Assembly (NCBI GenBank): GCA_013396635.1
Contig: WBMW01005646.1
Coordinates: 384,212 to 448,211 of the forward strand
Source: Penelope pileata
Lineage: Eukaryota; Chordata; Aves; Galliformes; Cracidae
Direction of reading: 5' to 3'
Length of the DNA stretch: 64,000 nt
Both the position numbers and the translations under genes were made by a program. The notes beneath the pieces are model-generated. The model had not been told where the DNA came from and did no database searches. It saw nothing but the letters and a program-made list of their open reading frames with translations. Below are positions 24,501-33,345 of this stretch, in pieces; positions within the stretch are counted from its first letter, which is position 1; every line of letters starts with the position of its first letter.

Positions 24501-27500
24501 CTGCAGCAGATGTGGCTCTTCCAAGAATTATTTCAGAAGGGTCACAGTCCAACATTCTGATGGAGAGAACAAAGCAAAAAGAAAATGAACAAGATGAAGG
24601 TGTGAACTGTGATCATAAGAAAACCCTTTCAGATGCCACTATGCTGATTCACAGTAGTGAAGAAGAAGAAGAATATGAAGAAGAAAACAAAGCTAATACT
24701 AATCTCTCTCCTCTTCCTGAAGATCAAACTCAACTTTCATCCATTATGAGTGGTTATTCTCATGATTCCGTGCTCAACTACCCCTATAGCTCCATTGCTT
24801 CATCTGCTGGCCCTTTGCATATTCTTGAGCCTAAATTACATATTACAGAGACAGAAAAGAGAATGAAAGATATGAGCCCAGTTCATTTACTAGTAGAAAG
24901 CCAGGTACAGAGAAGAGGGGAAGGACTGCTTACTCCATCTATGTCAGAATCTGACCTTACAACATCAGGGAGATACAGAGTAAGGAAGGATTCAGTAAAG
25001 AAGAGACCTGTGTCTGATCTTTTGTCTGGGAAGAAGAATATTGTGGAAGGCCTTCCCCCACTAGGTGTAAGTGGATACTATTTCTCATTTTATGTTGTTT
25101 CAGGCTGTTCTGTTGCCAGAGCTGTGTGGGGTTTTTAAGTGTGTTTGTTTGTTTGTTTGTTTTTAAATCACCCTGAGATGTTTTTAAAACACGTGAGTTG
25201 AAAGTTACTTTATTTTTCTATTTTTCTCTCATTCACTTTTTTTTTTTCTGTGCCATGTCTGAGTTCTGTTTGTGTAGTCCTCCCACACAAATCCATCTGT
25301 GTAGCTTCCCTCCGTCATAGCTAACCTAGCTAGCAACTGCAGAATGACTTGTTCTAGACCCCAGATTCTGGCCTAGCTGTCCTTATCTGGAACAGAAGCA
25401 ACTGTTTCCATTCCGCTACCAGCTTTCTAATATTAGAAAAATCTCATTGAAAAATCAGATACAGCTGAATGTTTTCTTTTTTGATTCCTTTACTTTCTTA
25501 CTTTCAACTAAGAAAGTAATCTGTCACATTAGGCAATAAATTCTTCCCTTGTATTCTCTTTTTTCTTTCCTCCATACCTTCCTCTTTTCATATCCTTTCC
25601 CTTTTGCCTTGCCTTCAAACTGTTTTTATCTCACTGAAGTTATTTCTTGCTTGCTGTGCCCCTTTCTCCTACTCCAATCTTACAAAGCCGTAAAAAGAAA
25701 CCAATTGAACAACTGCAAGTTTCCCCCCTTCATAGAAACATCAAGATCTGTTTGGGACTGTATGATTTCGCTCACAGTCTTTACCACTCACTTTGTTCAG
25801 TTTTCTGTAGTTCCTGGTATATTTCACATGCTAATGAAGGAAGACATTTTTATAATTATTTTGCCTTTTTTAATCGATTGTTGCTAACTTTGCTTGGCTG
25901 AGTTTGTGTCAAATAGTTTTCTGCACAAGTTAGGCTGCAGTGTAACTACTATACAACTTCTGCTGCTGTAGTAACTGTTAGAGCTGATGCTGCAAAGGCT
26001 AACCTAAAGTGAGCTATGTCTTTGAATAGTTACTGTGCTCTCAACTTTTTGCGTGTCAGACTTCTTATATATGGAGCTGAATACCATTAACTTTCGTCAG
26101 CTTCAATTCATTCTAAAATTATGTTTTCTTAAATCTCCTTCCTTCTGTGTTACAAAGATATAGAAAAAAGGGTGTTAGCTTTCTCCTTATATTTGCTTTT
26201 GGATATACTTAGTATTTTTTTCTTCAAAAGATATATTTTCAAACACTGATGACTCTACCAAAATCATACCGTGCCTTTTCTTTCTGATAGCTATGTAAAT
26301 GTTCAAGGTAACTTTTGAAATGAAATTGACATTAATACTTTTTCACTGGAAGTGCTCAGTACCTTACTTTGCACATTAGTAGTATTTAAGAATGTTACTG
26401 CAAAATGGAGAATTGCCTTTTTGTCTTCATTACTGAAATGAATTATCTGGTAACAAAAGCTGCCCCTGCCACTCTGTATGCATTTTGCTTTTCAATCAGC
26501 TTTTACTGTTGTGTTTATGCTCACTTTTAAATGTGGTCTCAGCCTCTTAGCTTTGTCTGACTCCTTACTGCCATTTAGCTTTTGGAAGCATTGATCACTG
26601 TTCAAGCAGCATATTTGCCTATATTTTCAGCGTACATTTTAACAACCAAACCAAGGAACTGCAGGAATGACAGTTTTCTTACTTATGCTTTCTAAAAAAA
26701 TTATCTGAATTGATTCTTTCATAAAAATGTCCCATTGATACTTCTATCAAATAACTACAATAATGTAGATTCATAGCCTAGTTCAGGACTTAGATGTGCC
26801 TGTACTTCTGTGTTCATGTTTTGTATGTGCAGTTTACTGCAAACATAGTTAAATATTTTATACAAGTAACTTAAAGGTATATTCTCATTGTTATGCTGCT
26901 TGTAGGAGAGAAAAGTGTCTGAAAATTGTATAGTCTAGTAAAGAACTGTTTTTTATTTATGTGTTTCTTGGTTTGATAGTGATTCCAGTTCTGTCCAAGA
27001 ATGTTATTTATCCAGAGTAGCCGCCTCACAGCTTCAGTTGTGAGCTTTGTAGGGAACAATATTTGTTATTCTCATGCAGTTTCATTAACCTGTCTGGAAT
27101 GAAGACAGACTTGTCGTGTCCTTGGAGGAATGTAGTCCCACCACCCTAATCTCTCACTCTAATGCTTATCAGAAAAAAAAGTCAGAACTGTTTGCATAAG
27201 GGGTCAAAGAAGTATCCTTTGCTATATTGAACTCATCTGGGTTCTGGTTTATAACTTCATCAGTTATTTAAGAATATTTGTAAGTTTTATCTTTTCTTTT
27301 GCAGGGTATGAAAAAGAACAAAACTGATGCAAAAAAAATAGGGCCTCTAAAGCTTGCTGCCCTAAATGGACTAACTTTGGCTAGAATGCCTCTGCCAGAT
27401 GAGGGGAAGGAGGAATCAACAAGAGCAACAAATGATGAACGGGTATGGTGAATTTTTTCATGTTTGATTTTTCTTGTACACTAGTGATTGAACTGCATAT

Positions 27501-30500
27501 GAATGGTGCTTTTCATCAGCTTCCAAATGCTCCAGATTCAAAGTAACTCAAACACAATAGAAACAAAATGAAGAATGAGACTTCTGATTGCTAAGTCATT
27601 GCTAGAAGTATTGAGTATAATTCAGATTTTTCTTTAAGACTTAAGATGACAGTGATTCCACTTATAGCTTACCCTTTGAACGCAGAGCAAATTAACTAGT
27701 ATCTGCTGATATACTTTTATGCCAACTCTTTCTATTTTCTTTCGTAATATTTGGATTGCTTTCAAGACTGATAACAGATTAAACTTAAAATTCTGAGTGT
27801 GAGTCTGAACTTGATTGTAACAATTAGTAATTTATGTAATTTGTACAGTAAATTATTTAGTTATATTGCATCCCCAGAGGTACAGCTTGTGTGAATTGTA
27901 TTTATGTTTTCCTCAGGTAGATCCGTGAAAGTATAGATGGAACTTGAGTGATGTGCTGAAATTTTTAATCCATTAAACAAACTCAGATCACTGAGAGGAC
28001 ATCAGATTTTAGAACTGAGGATCATTCTTTGAGAAAAATAAAACTTCATCTGTTTGTATCAGGGTAACCAACATCCACAAATGTATTCCAGCCCACCTTG
28101 TATATCATTAAATAGGTGTGAAATATAGTCAATAACCAGCCTGTGAAAGGCTATTTAGAACAATGCTGTCATCACACATCTGGCTGGGGAGCGGCATACA
28201 TACATACTGTGGGTCTTGTTGGAATCTGGTTCTGACCATAGCTGGACATCTTCAGCTTCCGAACACCATCTGCTTCAATTTGTTGACAGTCACTGAGCAG
28301 GATTAGAACCTGAAGGAACAGTCACACTCTCACCAGCTGCAGTTTTAAGGAACAGGCCAAGAACATTAGTTTCAAGTTACACAGTAGAAATTCAGTCTTG
28401 TAGTTTGAAGGCTTGGACTGAGATTTATAGGAGGGAGATTTGACTGTTAACTTCAACTGTGCTGAAACAGCTTTTTGAACTATATACACTCGCTAAAGAT
28501 GGTAGGGGAGGACAGAAATTAACATCATGTTATCGAAATGCACTTCTACATGTAGTACCTTTGTTGGTTATTTCCTTTTATTTATAGCTATCATCTTTTC
28601 CAGCGTTGGTGTTCATTTAATTCAGCTGTATTACTATTCAGCTAGTTCTGCTCAAAGTGTTAATGGAAAAGAATAAATTATAAGGTTAAGTTATGAGGAA
28701 GTTGCAAATCTCTACACTTTCTCTTCAGGCAGTCACACAGAAGAAGAGTAGATATCGTGAAATTGGGGTGATTCCTAAAACTATGGAGAAGCAATACAAA
28801 TCAGATATGTAACATGAAAGAAAGTCCAGGCTGCAGATATTTTTAGAAGACAAAGACTTTATAGTTGATTCAGTGCCTATTTAATTGCTTAGCTAAGTGT
28901 TACTATTAGTTTAAATAAGGAAATTTAGTTTAAAGATATTAAAGGAGCTTAGACAGTTAATGTATCGATGTGTATATTGCATCTGAAGGAGGTTTTACAC
29001 CTTCCTCTGCAGCATTTGGCATTGAAGTTAGTTGATACAAGATACTTTTCTGATCTGATACCATGGAGCAGTTGCTGAAAGAGGCTGGGGACATGTGACA
29101 TAGATGAAATTTTCTGGCTGAAATCTTACATATTTTTCCTCTAATTATTGTTGGCAAAGAGGTGCTGAAATTCCAGAAGTGTCTTATGATTTAGAAAGAA
29201 CTTGGTTTTGAAAGAATAAATCTTTTGGTAGGCTAATTAAATAAACCAGATTGAATTGTACTACCAGAAAATAACCCTTGTTTTATACCTGAGCTACAGC
29301 AGGAGGTTGTAAGGCTTTACTGCTGTCTTCAATGTCTGCTATCTTCAGAATAAGTCAGTGTGGAATATTGGAGGTGAATTATAAACTTATTGACTGAGGC
29401 AAGCATTTTGCTTTACATCTGTATAATTTTTCTCCATTTAAATAACAAATTTGACTTTTTGGAGGAGGAGGAGGGAGGGGACTGCACGGTTAAATGAGAT
29501 TTTTCAAATGATTTAATCCAATGCGCTATATCGAGCAGGATGACTAATGAGTATGTCTTGTTCAAAGGTACTTGAAGCAGTTTGTAATGTAGCATAACTA
29601 CCTGGTTTGACCAAATATTTCTTTTCCCAACTAGATTATCTTTATAGGAACTAAGCAGTTTTTGTTTTTCACCAGTAGTGTTTGTGACCTAGTGAAGCAT
29701 AACTAGATTTTTAGACAGATTTCACTTGAACAAAATTCCTGCCGATTAGGATTGCTTCTAATTCATTCTGGTATGTTTGTGAAAACACTAATAGCTTGAA
29801 AAGCATTACAAAATTGTACAGGAGAGGAGAGTACGTACATTTTATCCTTTGTGAATTCTATATTGAAATAGACTCAGGGTATGATTTCAAATGATTATCT
29901 TTTTTCTGTCTCTTAGTGTAAAGTTCTGGAACAACGGTTAGAGCAGGGGATGGTGTTTACTGAATATGAGCGCATTCAGAAGAAAAGGCTTATAGATGGT
30001 GAGTGCTCCATAGCGCGGCTTCCTGAAAATGCTGAGAGAAACCGGTTCCAGGACGTCCTTCCCTATGATGATACCAGAGTGGAACTAGTTCCAACCAAAG
30101 AAAATAACACGGGTTACATCAATGCATCTCATATCAAGGTGAGAGAAATACTGTTGGAGAATGCTTTCCAGTTTCTGTGGTAATCAAAAATGGGTTTGGC
30201 CATCAATTTTGATTTTGCCAGGTGGCTGAGAATAACTCCTTCCTTCTACAGTTGTTTCTGTGAGAAAGAGGGAAACTGTTTTTCCCCACTGCCTAGAATA
30301 ATAATAGCGCGTTAATTATTGGAGAGGTATTCTGCATTTCACTTCCATATTGAAGAGTTCTTCTATATCAACTGTCTCTCTCCCACCTGTCTTTCTCTTG
30401 ACTGGTAGTACCAGAAGGCATTCCCATTCTTCCAATATTTAAGAAGGCAGATAGCTTTTGAATGAATTGTGATTCTTTGCAATTATTGTGACATTTTAGA

Positions 30501-33345
30501 ACTACAGTGACAATACTTGTTATTTCCTCCTCTTCTGTACTCTCAGGCTAGATCTACAACAGCGAGTAGTCTGGGTCCTTGCTTAAGTTTCTTTGTATGG
30601 TTAGAGGAGCAAATGGAGCTAGAGGGAACTCTGCTCTTTCATAATTTTCAGTTGCCCTTTTCACCAACCTTGGCTCTTTAAACTGTTTAAAACAGTAAAG
30701 GAGTTTGCAGGGTGACCTCAGGAACCTTCAAGGCAGTTAACTCATTTTTGATGCCTTTATTTACTTGCTTATCATGTACATTTATTTAGCTATGTGCTCA
30801 TATATTTTTAAAGATAGTTTCCCTCCTTGATCTAATATGGCAAGATGCAATGAAAGAGACAGATATAAATCACAGTGGCCTCCTACTTCTCAATTGTTGC
30901 AGTCCTTTTCAGTCTCTTCAACTTAAAATGGCTGACTAAGAAATTGGGGAAAGGATTTTAAATAATTAGTAATCTAATGTATTTCTTTTTACAGGTCTCT
31001 GTTGGTGGCATTGAGTGGGATTACATTGCTACGCAGGGCCCTTTGCAGAATACCTGTCAGGATTTTTGGCAGATGATCTGGGAACAAGGGATTGCCATCA
31101 TAGCTATGGTGACAGCAGAGGAAGTGAGTATAAACCAGGTTGGACCTAGCTCACAAACTTATGCAATTTTCTTCTGATTTGTTAGAGGAGTGGGATCTTT
31201 GCTTCAGCAAGTAAAGCAATCAAAGATAATTTTCCGTTGACTCCTTTAGATTGCTTTCCTTAGCAGAAAAATCTAGATGTGCAAACTCTTTCCTGTGAAA
31301 AATTGGCTTATTTAGTGAAAAAAACCAAAACACTGTAGTAGCACTTAGTAGAGGAGAAATACAATTGTTACAAGAACATTAGTTGTTATGGGTGTTTTCA
31401 TGTTTCTTGTTAAGCAAATGTTTTACTTTTAAGGAAAGTGGGAGAGAAAAAAGCTTCAGATACTGGCCACGTCTTGGCTCAAGACACAACACTGTAACGT
31501 ATGGAAGATTTAAGATAACCACACGATTCCGTACTGACTCAGGCTGCTATGCAACTACGGGTTTGAAGATTAAACATCTTCTAACAGGACAGGAGAGAAC
31601 AGTTTGGCATTTGCAGTATACCGACTGGCCAGAACATGGCTGTCCAGAGGATTTAAAGGGATTTCTCTGTAAGTTGTATTTAATGGCTTTTTCTTTCTTT
31701 CTTTAAGCTATCTAAGATGTCTTCTAAGCATGAATCCACTTTTGATTAAGTATAACAAGCATTCTACTGCAAAAGGTATCTTCATACCAGTAAGAGATGC
31801 TGAATTATATTTCTGGCAGGAATATACCTGACAATTTGTTAAAGTGACTATTTCAGTCTAAACCAAAATATGCAATTTACTAAAAAGTCATATAGATTAA
31901 AGCATAACTATACCAAATATCACACATTTGAATATGTGCCAGCAATAGCAAGATGCCCAGAAGCTGGCTTTGGTGGGGGATAGGAGAACAAGGAAAACAA
32001 TATAGAAGTTGGATGATTTTTGTAGATCTGTATTGCTTTAGTTGTGTTGTGACTTGTGATTTATACAGAGTGTAATTTTTCTGTGGGATGTCATTTGCTG
32101 AATTACTACTTTTCTGATGGTCGTACAGTGTAATAGCATGGCTTATGGAACTTTATCTCCTAAATTTATTATTCTTATTTTGTTCAACTTAATAGCATAC
32201 TTGGAAGAGATACAGTCAGTGCGGCGCCATACAAACAGCACTGCAGATCCTAAAAGCTGTAATCCTCCTGTACTGGTGCACTGCAGTGCAGGTGTAGGAC
32301 GAACAGGAGTGGTCATACTGTCAGAGATCATGATTGCTTGCTTGGAACACAATGAGGTGATCTATTTTTCTTTCTTGTGTTTTTGATAGTGTTAGGTAGT
32401 AGAAGAGTAAATAACTCATCTAATAGATATTTTATGGCTGTTCATCTGAGCATTCCCAAGGTATGGCCTTTGGAAGAGTCATTACAATTATGGTTGAAAG
32501 TACTCTTGGCAATTTAAGAGAAGTTAATAATCTTCTAGAGTTTCCCACTTACACACTGAGTATTGGAATGCTCAGTTGGATTCTTGACTCTGTAGGATGA
32601 TGAGTCACTGAGTGGAACAAGATATGCCCTGGTTTACTAAGCATGTTTCAGGATTTTGCCCCAGCTTTGACACTGTTATTTCATACCTTAGTTTTAACAG
32701 TTAATATTTAAGAACATCTTTTATAGTTTGTCTCTGCGCTTGTTATTAAATGTTTTAGTTCCTAAGATCAATAGTACTTGTAGTATGAGTCTCAGCAGAG
32801 AACAAAGAGGTAGTTTAATTAAATAAAACCTAATCCTGTCAGCCCTTAGCCAGAAGTGAACAGTTGTAAAGTGTTTATTAATAACATTATGTGCCATCTG
32901 AGACTCAACAAAATGTTTGTTTCACGGTATTAGGATAAGAAAATAGATGAAAGACTTCTGCAGCCATCAGATTAGTGAGGACCCGCATATCGCATGAGAT
33001 AGGCAACTATTTCACAGATGAGGAGGTTGAGGTGGGCATGGTCAGTGGTATAATGAAGTCCATACTGCAGGTTTAGGCGATGGATTGTCAGAGGTGAAAG
33101 TAGAGCAGCTGATTCTGTCCCCAGGTCACTGGTACTATGCTGAATCTCCTGCTGGAAAGTACCAGCGAGTCTCCTTGTTCACCAGTTACTTGTAATGGTT
33201 TGTTTTCTTCCTCTAGATGCTGGACATCCCACGAGTGCTGGACATGTTGAGGCAGCAGAGAATGATGATGGTGCAGACTCTTTCTCAGTACACTTTCATC
33301 TATGGAGTTCTCATTCAATTTCTCAAAAGTTCTAGACTTATATAA
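406..33345 (+). CDS. PTPN21: PTPN21, FERM-domain non-receptor tyrosine phosphatase (18 coding exons)
   Basis: Cytosolic, cytoskeleton-associated protein tyrosine phosphatase (PTPD1). The family is known for links to actin, focal adhesions, Src and Tec-family kinases. Eighteen exons join in frame into 3558 bases, or 1185 residues; I recall 1174 for human. Layout: FERM domain about 21-308; a long low-complexity linker about 310-890 with PPSY at 442-445, PPPPY at 565-569 and a Glu run at 713-721; phosphatase domain about 895-1180. Seen directly: pTyr-loop NRFQDVLPYD at 936-945, WPE at 1076-1078 where most active enzymes have WPD, and HCSAGVGRTG with Cys1119 and Arg1125. The start MPLPFGLKLKRTRR matches the family N terminus, with A at -3. 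PTPN14 is the close paralogue, but the linker and C terminus ending SSRLI fit PTPN21. No frameshift or stop interrupts it. Identification rests on remembered family sequence. Confidence 0.98.
5110..5390 (-). pseudogene. Possible degenerate antisense coding relic in PTPN21 intron, family unknown
   Basis: On the minus strand, two overlapping frames read as plausible protein. One (5175-5387) carries LQKLSSYRSRQPPPQIFKSL. A second frame, just downstream, carries IQDFLEAVEKETSK and ALDIHQVLQNKQEG followed by a stop. Joined by one frameshift they would make a continuous helical, charged segment of about 85-90 residues. That pattern fits an old processed pseudogene or retroelement piece. I do not recognise the family. 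No poly-A tail or flanking duplication is obvious. The plus-strand 128-codon frame at 4899-5285 is most likely its shadow. The stretch is GC-richer than the surrounding intron. Confidence 0.3.
6241..6520 (-). mobile_element. CR1 LINE 3' fragment, reverse orientation
   Basis: It opens with the repeated CATAGAAT motif and a GGTTGGAAGGGACCT core, the reverse complement of a CR1 3' end. After about 6390 the match breaks, then resumes near 6440-6515 with the next conserved block, so an internal piece is deleted. Typical 5'-truncated avian copy. Confidence 0.9.
9982..10151 (+). CDS. PTPN21: PTPN21 coding exon 2 (residues 61-117)
   Basis: It encodes the end of FERM F1 and the start of F2 (TYFSLWYYNKQNQRRW, then LYFG-like VYFGVVFYV). 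The acceptor is CTTTTTCAG and it ends with split Arg117 (AG|G) before GTAAAC. Confidence 0.97.
10152..11397 (+). other. PTPN21 intron (1.2 kb)
   Basis: AT-rich intron with no recognised element. The acceptor tract is T-rich and ends ATGTAG at 11392-11397. Confidence 0.85.
11398..11495 (+). CDS. PTPN21: PTPN21 coding exon 3 (residues 117-150)
   Basis: FERM F2 segment beginning YQYYLQLKKDILEG and ending in LAGLAVQ. It runs from phase 2 to phase 1 with donor GTAAGT. Confidence 0.97.
12175..12704. mobile_element. Solo LTR of an avian ERVL-type endogenous retrovirus
   Basis: A 530-base block starts TGTCCTGGTTTGACC and ends AACTAAGACA, the TG...CA form of an LTR. It is flanked on both sides by AGTGG (12170-12174 and 12705-12709), a perfect 5-base target duplication, the length expected for ERV3/ERVL integration. 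There is no gag, pol or env, so recombination left only one LTR. The same family occurs at 15557-15695. Confidence 0.88.
14040..14315 (+). mobile_element. CR1 LINE 3' fragment, sense orientation
   Basis: It carries the characteristic order of CR1 blocks: GGAGCCAGACTCTTTCCAG, a CAAAACCTGACTGGAGAAGG block and a terminal CCTTCCAACCTCCACTGTTC plus TGTGATT. The left boundary is approximate. It creates the spurious minus-strand frames at 13911-14327. Confidence 0.82.
14616..14645. other. Assembly gap of 30 N
   Basis: The run of N lies in a T-rich tract immediately before the TTTAG acceptor of coding exon 4. The pyrimidine tract of that splice site is therefore mostly unseen. The true gap length is unknown. 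Confidence 0.99.
14651..14718 (+). CDS. PTPN21: PTPN21 coding exon 4 (residues 150-172)
   Basis: FERM F2 segment ADFGDYDQYESQEFLQ, ending FPV in phase 0 before GTAAGT. It starts five bases after an assembly gap, but the TTTAG acceptor and phase are intact. Confidence 0.95.
14719..15184 (+). other. PTPN21 intron (466 bases)
   Basis: Short AT-rich intron with no recognised repeat. Confidence 0.85.
15185..15255 (+). CDS. PTPN21: PTPN21 coding exon 5 (residues 173-196)
   Basis: FERM F2 helix GWLQEEKILEEATQKVALLH. It runs from phase 0 to phase 2 (split Arg196) before GTAACA. Confidence 0.96.
15256..16750 (+). other. PTPN21 intron (1.5 kb) with broken LTR
   Basis: It contains the LTR pieces at 15557-15695 around a single N. 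The rest is AT-rich with A runs near 15390, 15920 and 16225. Confidence 0.85.
15557..15695. mobile_element. Second ERVL-type LTR, internal sequence collapsed at one N
   Basis: Left part 15557-15610 matches the first 55 bases of the LTR at 12175, through CTAAGTCCC and TTGTTCGCTCACCC. Right part 15612-15695 matches its last 75 or so bases, with CATACCAGACACTGTGAGAG and AACTAAGACA nearly identical. A single N joins them. Flanks CTCCA (15552-15556) and CCCCA (15696-15700) differ by one base and fit an aged 5-base target duplication. Some 390 bases of LTR, or possibly a longer provirus, are absent here. Confidence 0.85.
16751..16838 (+). CDS. PTPN21: PTPN21 coding exon 6 (residues 196-225)
   Basis: It links FERM F2 to F3 (GLTPPDAEMLYMQEVERMEG) and ends YPAK in phase 0 before GTAAAT. 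Confidence 0.97.
17063..17151 (+). CDS. PTPN21: PTPN21 coding exon 7 (residues 226-255)
   Basis: FERM F3 strands (DSQGSDIFIGACLDGIFVKH), from phase 0 to phase 2 (split Arg255) before GTTAGT. Confidence 0.97.
17152..18032 (+). other. PTPN21 intron (0.9 kb) with CR1
   Basis: Intron whose central third is the reverse CR1 copy at 17320-17665. Confidence 0.85.
17320..17665 (-). mobile_element. CR1 LINE 3' fragment, reverse orientation
   Basis: It begins AATCATAGAATGACTTAGG and continues through GGGAGGGACCTCAAAGATCA, CAGGCTGCCCAGAGCCCTGT and TGCAATGAGGTC, in the order expected of a reverse CR1 end. It is well preserved, with no large internal deletion. Confidence 0.93.
18033..18120 (+). CDS. PTPN21: PTPN21 coding exon 8 (residues 255-284)
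   Basis: FERM F3 core [20 protein letters not shown], ending QFQT in phase 0 before GTGAGT. Confidence 0.97.
18121..18836 (+). other. PTPN21 intron (0.7 kb)
   Basis: No recognised repeat. An 87-codon minus frame at 18299-18562 resembles no known protein. Confidence 0.85.
18837..18916 (+). CDS. PTPN21: PTPN21 coding exon 9 (residues 285-311)
   Basis: C-terminal FERM helix EDMETAKYVWRMCVARHKFY. It runs from phase 0 to phase 2 (split Leu311) before GTAAGT. It completes the FERM domain. Confidence 0.97.
18917..20799 (+). other. PTPN21 intron (1.9 kb)
   Basis: No element recognised. A 119-codon minus frame at 19124-19483 was judged noise. Confidence 0.8.
20800..20860 (+). CDS. PTPN21: PTPN21 coding exon 10 (residues 311-331)
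   Basis: Small exon (61 bases) encoding the basic-serine stretch VNPVRRRSSSRMSM at the FERM-linker border. The RRRSSS run is a likely kinase target region. It runs from phase 2 to phase 0 before GTAAGG. Confidence 0.95.
20861..21844 (+). other. PTPN21 intron (1 kb) largely filled by mariner
   Basis: More than half of this intron is the mariner relic, which starts only 24 bases after the exon 10 donor. The remainder has no recognised feature. Confidence 0.85.
20885..21437 (+). mobile_element. Galluhop-like mariner relic, 553 bases, with terminal inverted repeats
   Basis: The left end CAAGGGCTGCTTCTAAAG and the reverse complement of the right end (CATAGGTTGCTCCAAAAG) are near-matching inverted repeats, both leading into TGCCTCC. 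TA flanks each side (20883-20884, 21438-21439), as mariner insertion requires. The plus strand between carries a broken helix-turn-helix-like stretch (HLLNVYRDQTVDVSTVRQWV) with stops around it. At 553 bases it is far shorter than a full 1.3-kb mariner, so it is an internally deleted, non-autonomous copy. Confidence 0.82.
21845..21929 (+). CDS. PTPN21: PTPN21 coding exon 11 (residues 332-360)
   Basis: Proline-rich segment with MMPPPPQLHYNGHYTEPYAS at the start of the linker. It runs from phase 0 to phase 1 (split Asp360) before GTAATT. Confidence 0.96.
21930..23600 (+). other. PTPN21 intron (1.7 kb)
   Basis: AT-rich, with A runs near 22331-22355 and 22451-22470. No repeat or gene is recognised. 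The 87-codon plus frame at 22777-23040 has AT-rich, protein-unlike composition. Confidence 0.85.
23601..25066 (+). CDS. PTPN21: PTPN21 large linker exon 12 (residues 360-848)
   Basis: This single 1466-base exon encodes most of the region between FERM and phosphatase domains. It is predicted to be disordered, rich in Ser, Pro and Tyr. It holds PPSY (442-445) and PPPPY (565-569), which match the WW-domain ligand PPxY; repeated tyrosines near 510-571; the phospho-type site KRNSIE (634-639); and an acidic run at 713-721. The end MSESDLTTSGRYRVR...SGKKNIVEGLPPLG matches the family. The stretch after 722 seems to differ most from human as I remember it. The donor GTAAGT follows GGT at 25064-25066. 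The frame stays open to a stop at 25136-25138. Confidence 0.97.
25067..27304 (+). other. PTPN21 intron (2.2 kb)
   Basis: It starts with a short GTTT repeat (about 25140-25162) and a pyrimidine-rich stretch at 25500-25690. No mobile element recognised. Confidence 0.85.
25140..25162 (+). repeat. Short GTTT tetranucleotide repeat
   Basis: About five tandem GTTT units lie just downstream of the large exon. It is a simple microsatellite with no evident role. Confidence 0.85.
27305..27442 (+). CDS. PTPN21: PTPN21 coding exon 13 (residues 849-894)
   Basis: Linker leading to the phosphatase domain, GMKKNKTDAKKIGPLKLAAL then RMPLPDEGKE. Both ends are phase 0, with donor GTATGG. Confidence 0.96.
27443..29916 (+). 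other. PTPN21 intron (2.5 kb)
   Basis: No recognised gene or repeat. Open frames on either strand are short. Confidence 0.85.
29917..30138 (+). CDS. PTPN21: PTPN21 coding exon 14 (residues 895-968)
   Basis: Start of the phosphatase domain. It contains the pTyr-recognition loop NRFQDVLPYD (936-945), with Phe938 where most phosphatases have Tyr, followed by GYINASHIK. Phase 0 at both ends. Confidence 0.98.
30139..30994 (+). other. PTPN21 intron (0.9 kb)
   Basis: Nothing recognised beyond intron signals. Acceptor TTTTTACAG. Confidence 0.85.
30995..31123 (+). CDS. PTPN21: PTPN21 coding exon 15 (residues 969-1011)
   Basis: Phosphatase core with the family motif DYIATQGPLQNTCQDFW and IIAMVTAEE. 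Phase 0 at both ends, donor GTGAGT. Confidence 0.98.
31434..31668 (+). CDS. PTPN21: PTPN21 coding exon 16 (residues 1012-1090)
   Basis: Phosphatase core from the RYWPRLGSRHN region through WHLQYTDWPEHGCPEDLKGF. The general-acid loop reads WPE (1076-1078) rather than WPD. It ends with split Ser1090 before GTAAGT. Confidence 0.98.
31669..32195 (+). other. PTPN21 intron (0.5 kb)
   Basis: No recognised element. Acceptor AACTTAATAG is weak in pyrimidines, but phase and homology fix it. Confidence 0.85.
32196..32356 (+). CDS. PTPN21: PTPN21 catalytic exon 17 (residues 1090-1143)
   Basis: It holds the P-loop HCSAGVGRTGVVIL with nucleophile Cys1119 (codon 32282-32284) and Arg1125. All invariant residues of the C(X)5R signature are present. 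It ends HNE in phase 0 before GTGATC. Confidence 0.98.
32357..33216 (+). other. PTPN21 last coding intron (0.9 kb)
   Basis: No recognised element. It ends in a strong pyrimidine tract TTTTCTTCCTCTAG. Confidence 0.85.
33217..33345 (+). CDS. PTPN21: PTPN21 last coding exon 18 (residues 1144-1185 and stop)
   Basis: It encodes MLDIPRVLDMLRQQRMMMVQ and the Q-loop QTLSQYTF, then the C terminus FLKSSRLI and TAA at 33343-33345. Confidence 0.98.
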   Translation: MLDIPRVLDMLRQQRMMMVQTLSQYTFIYGVLIQFLKSSRLI

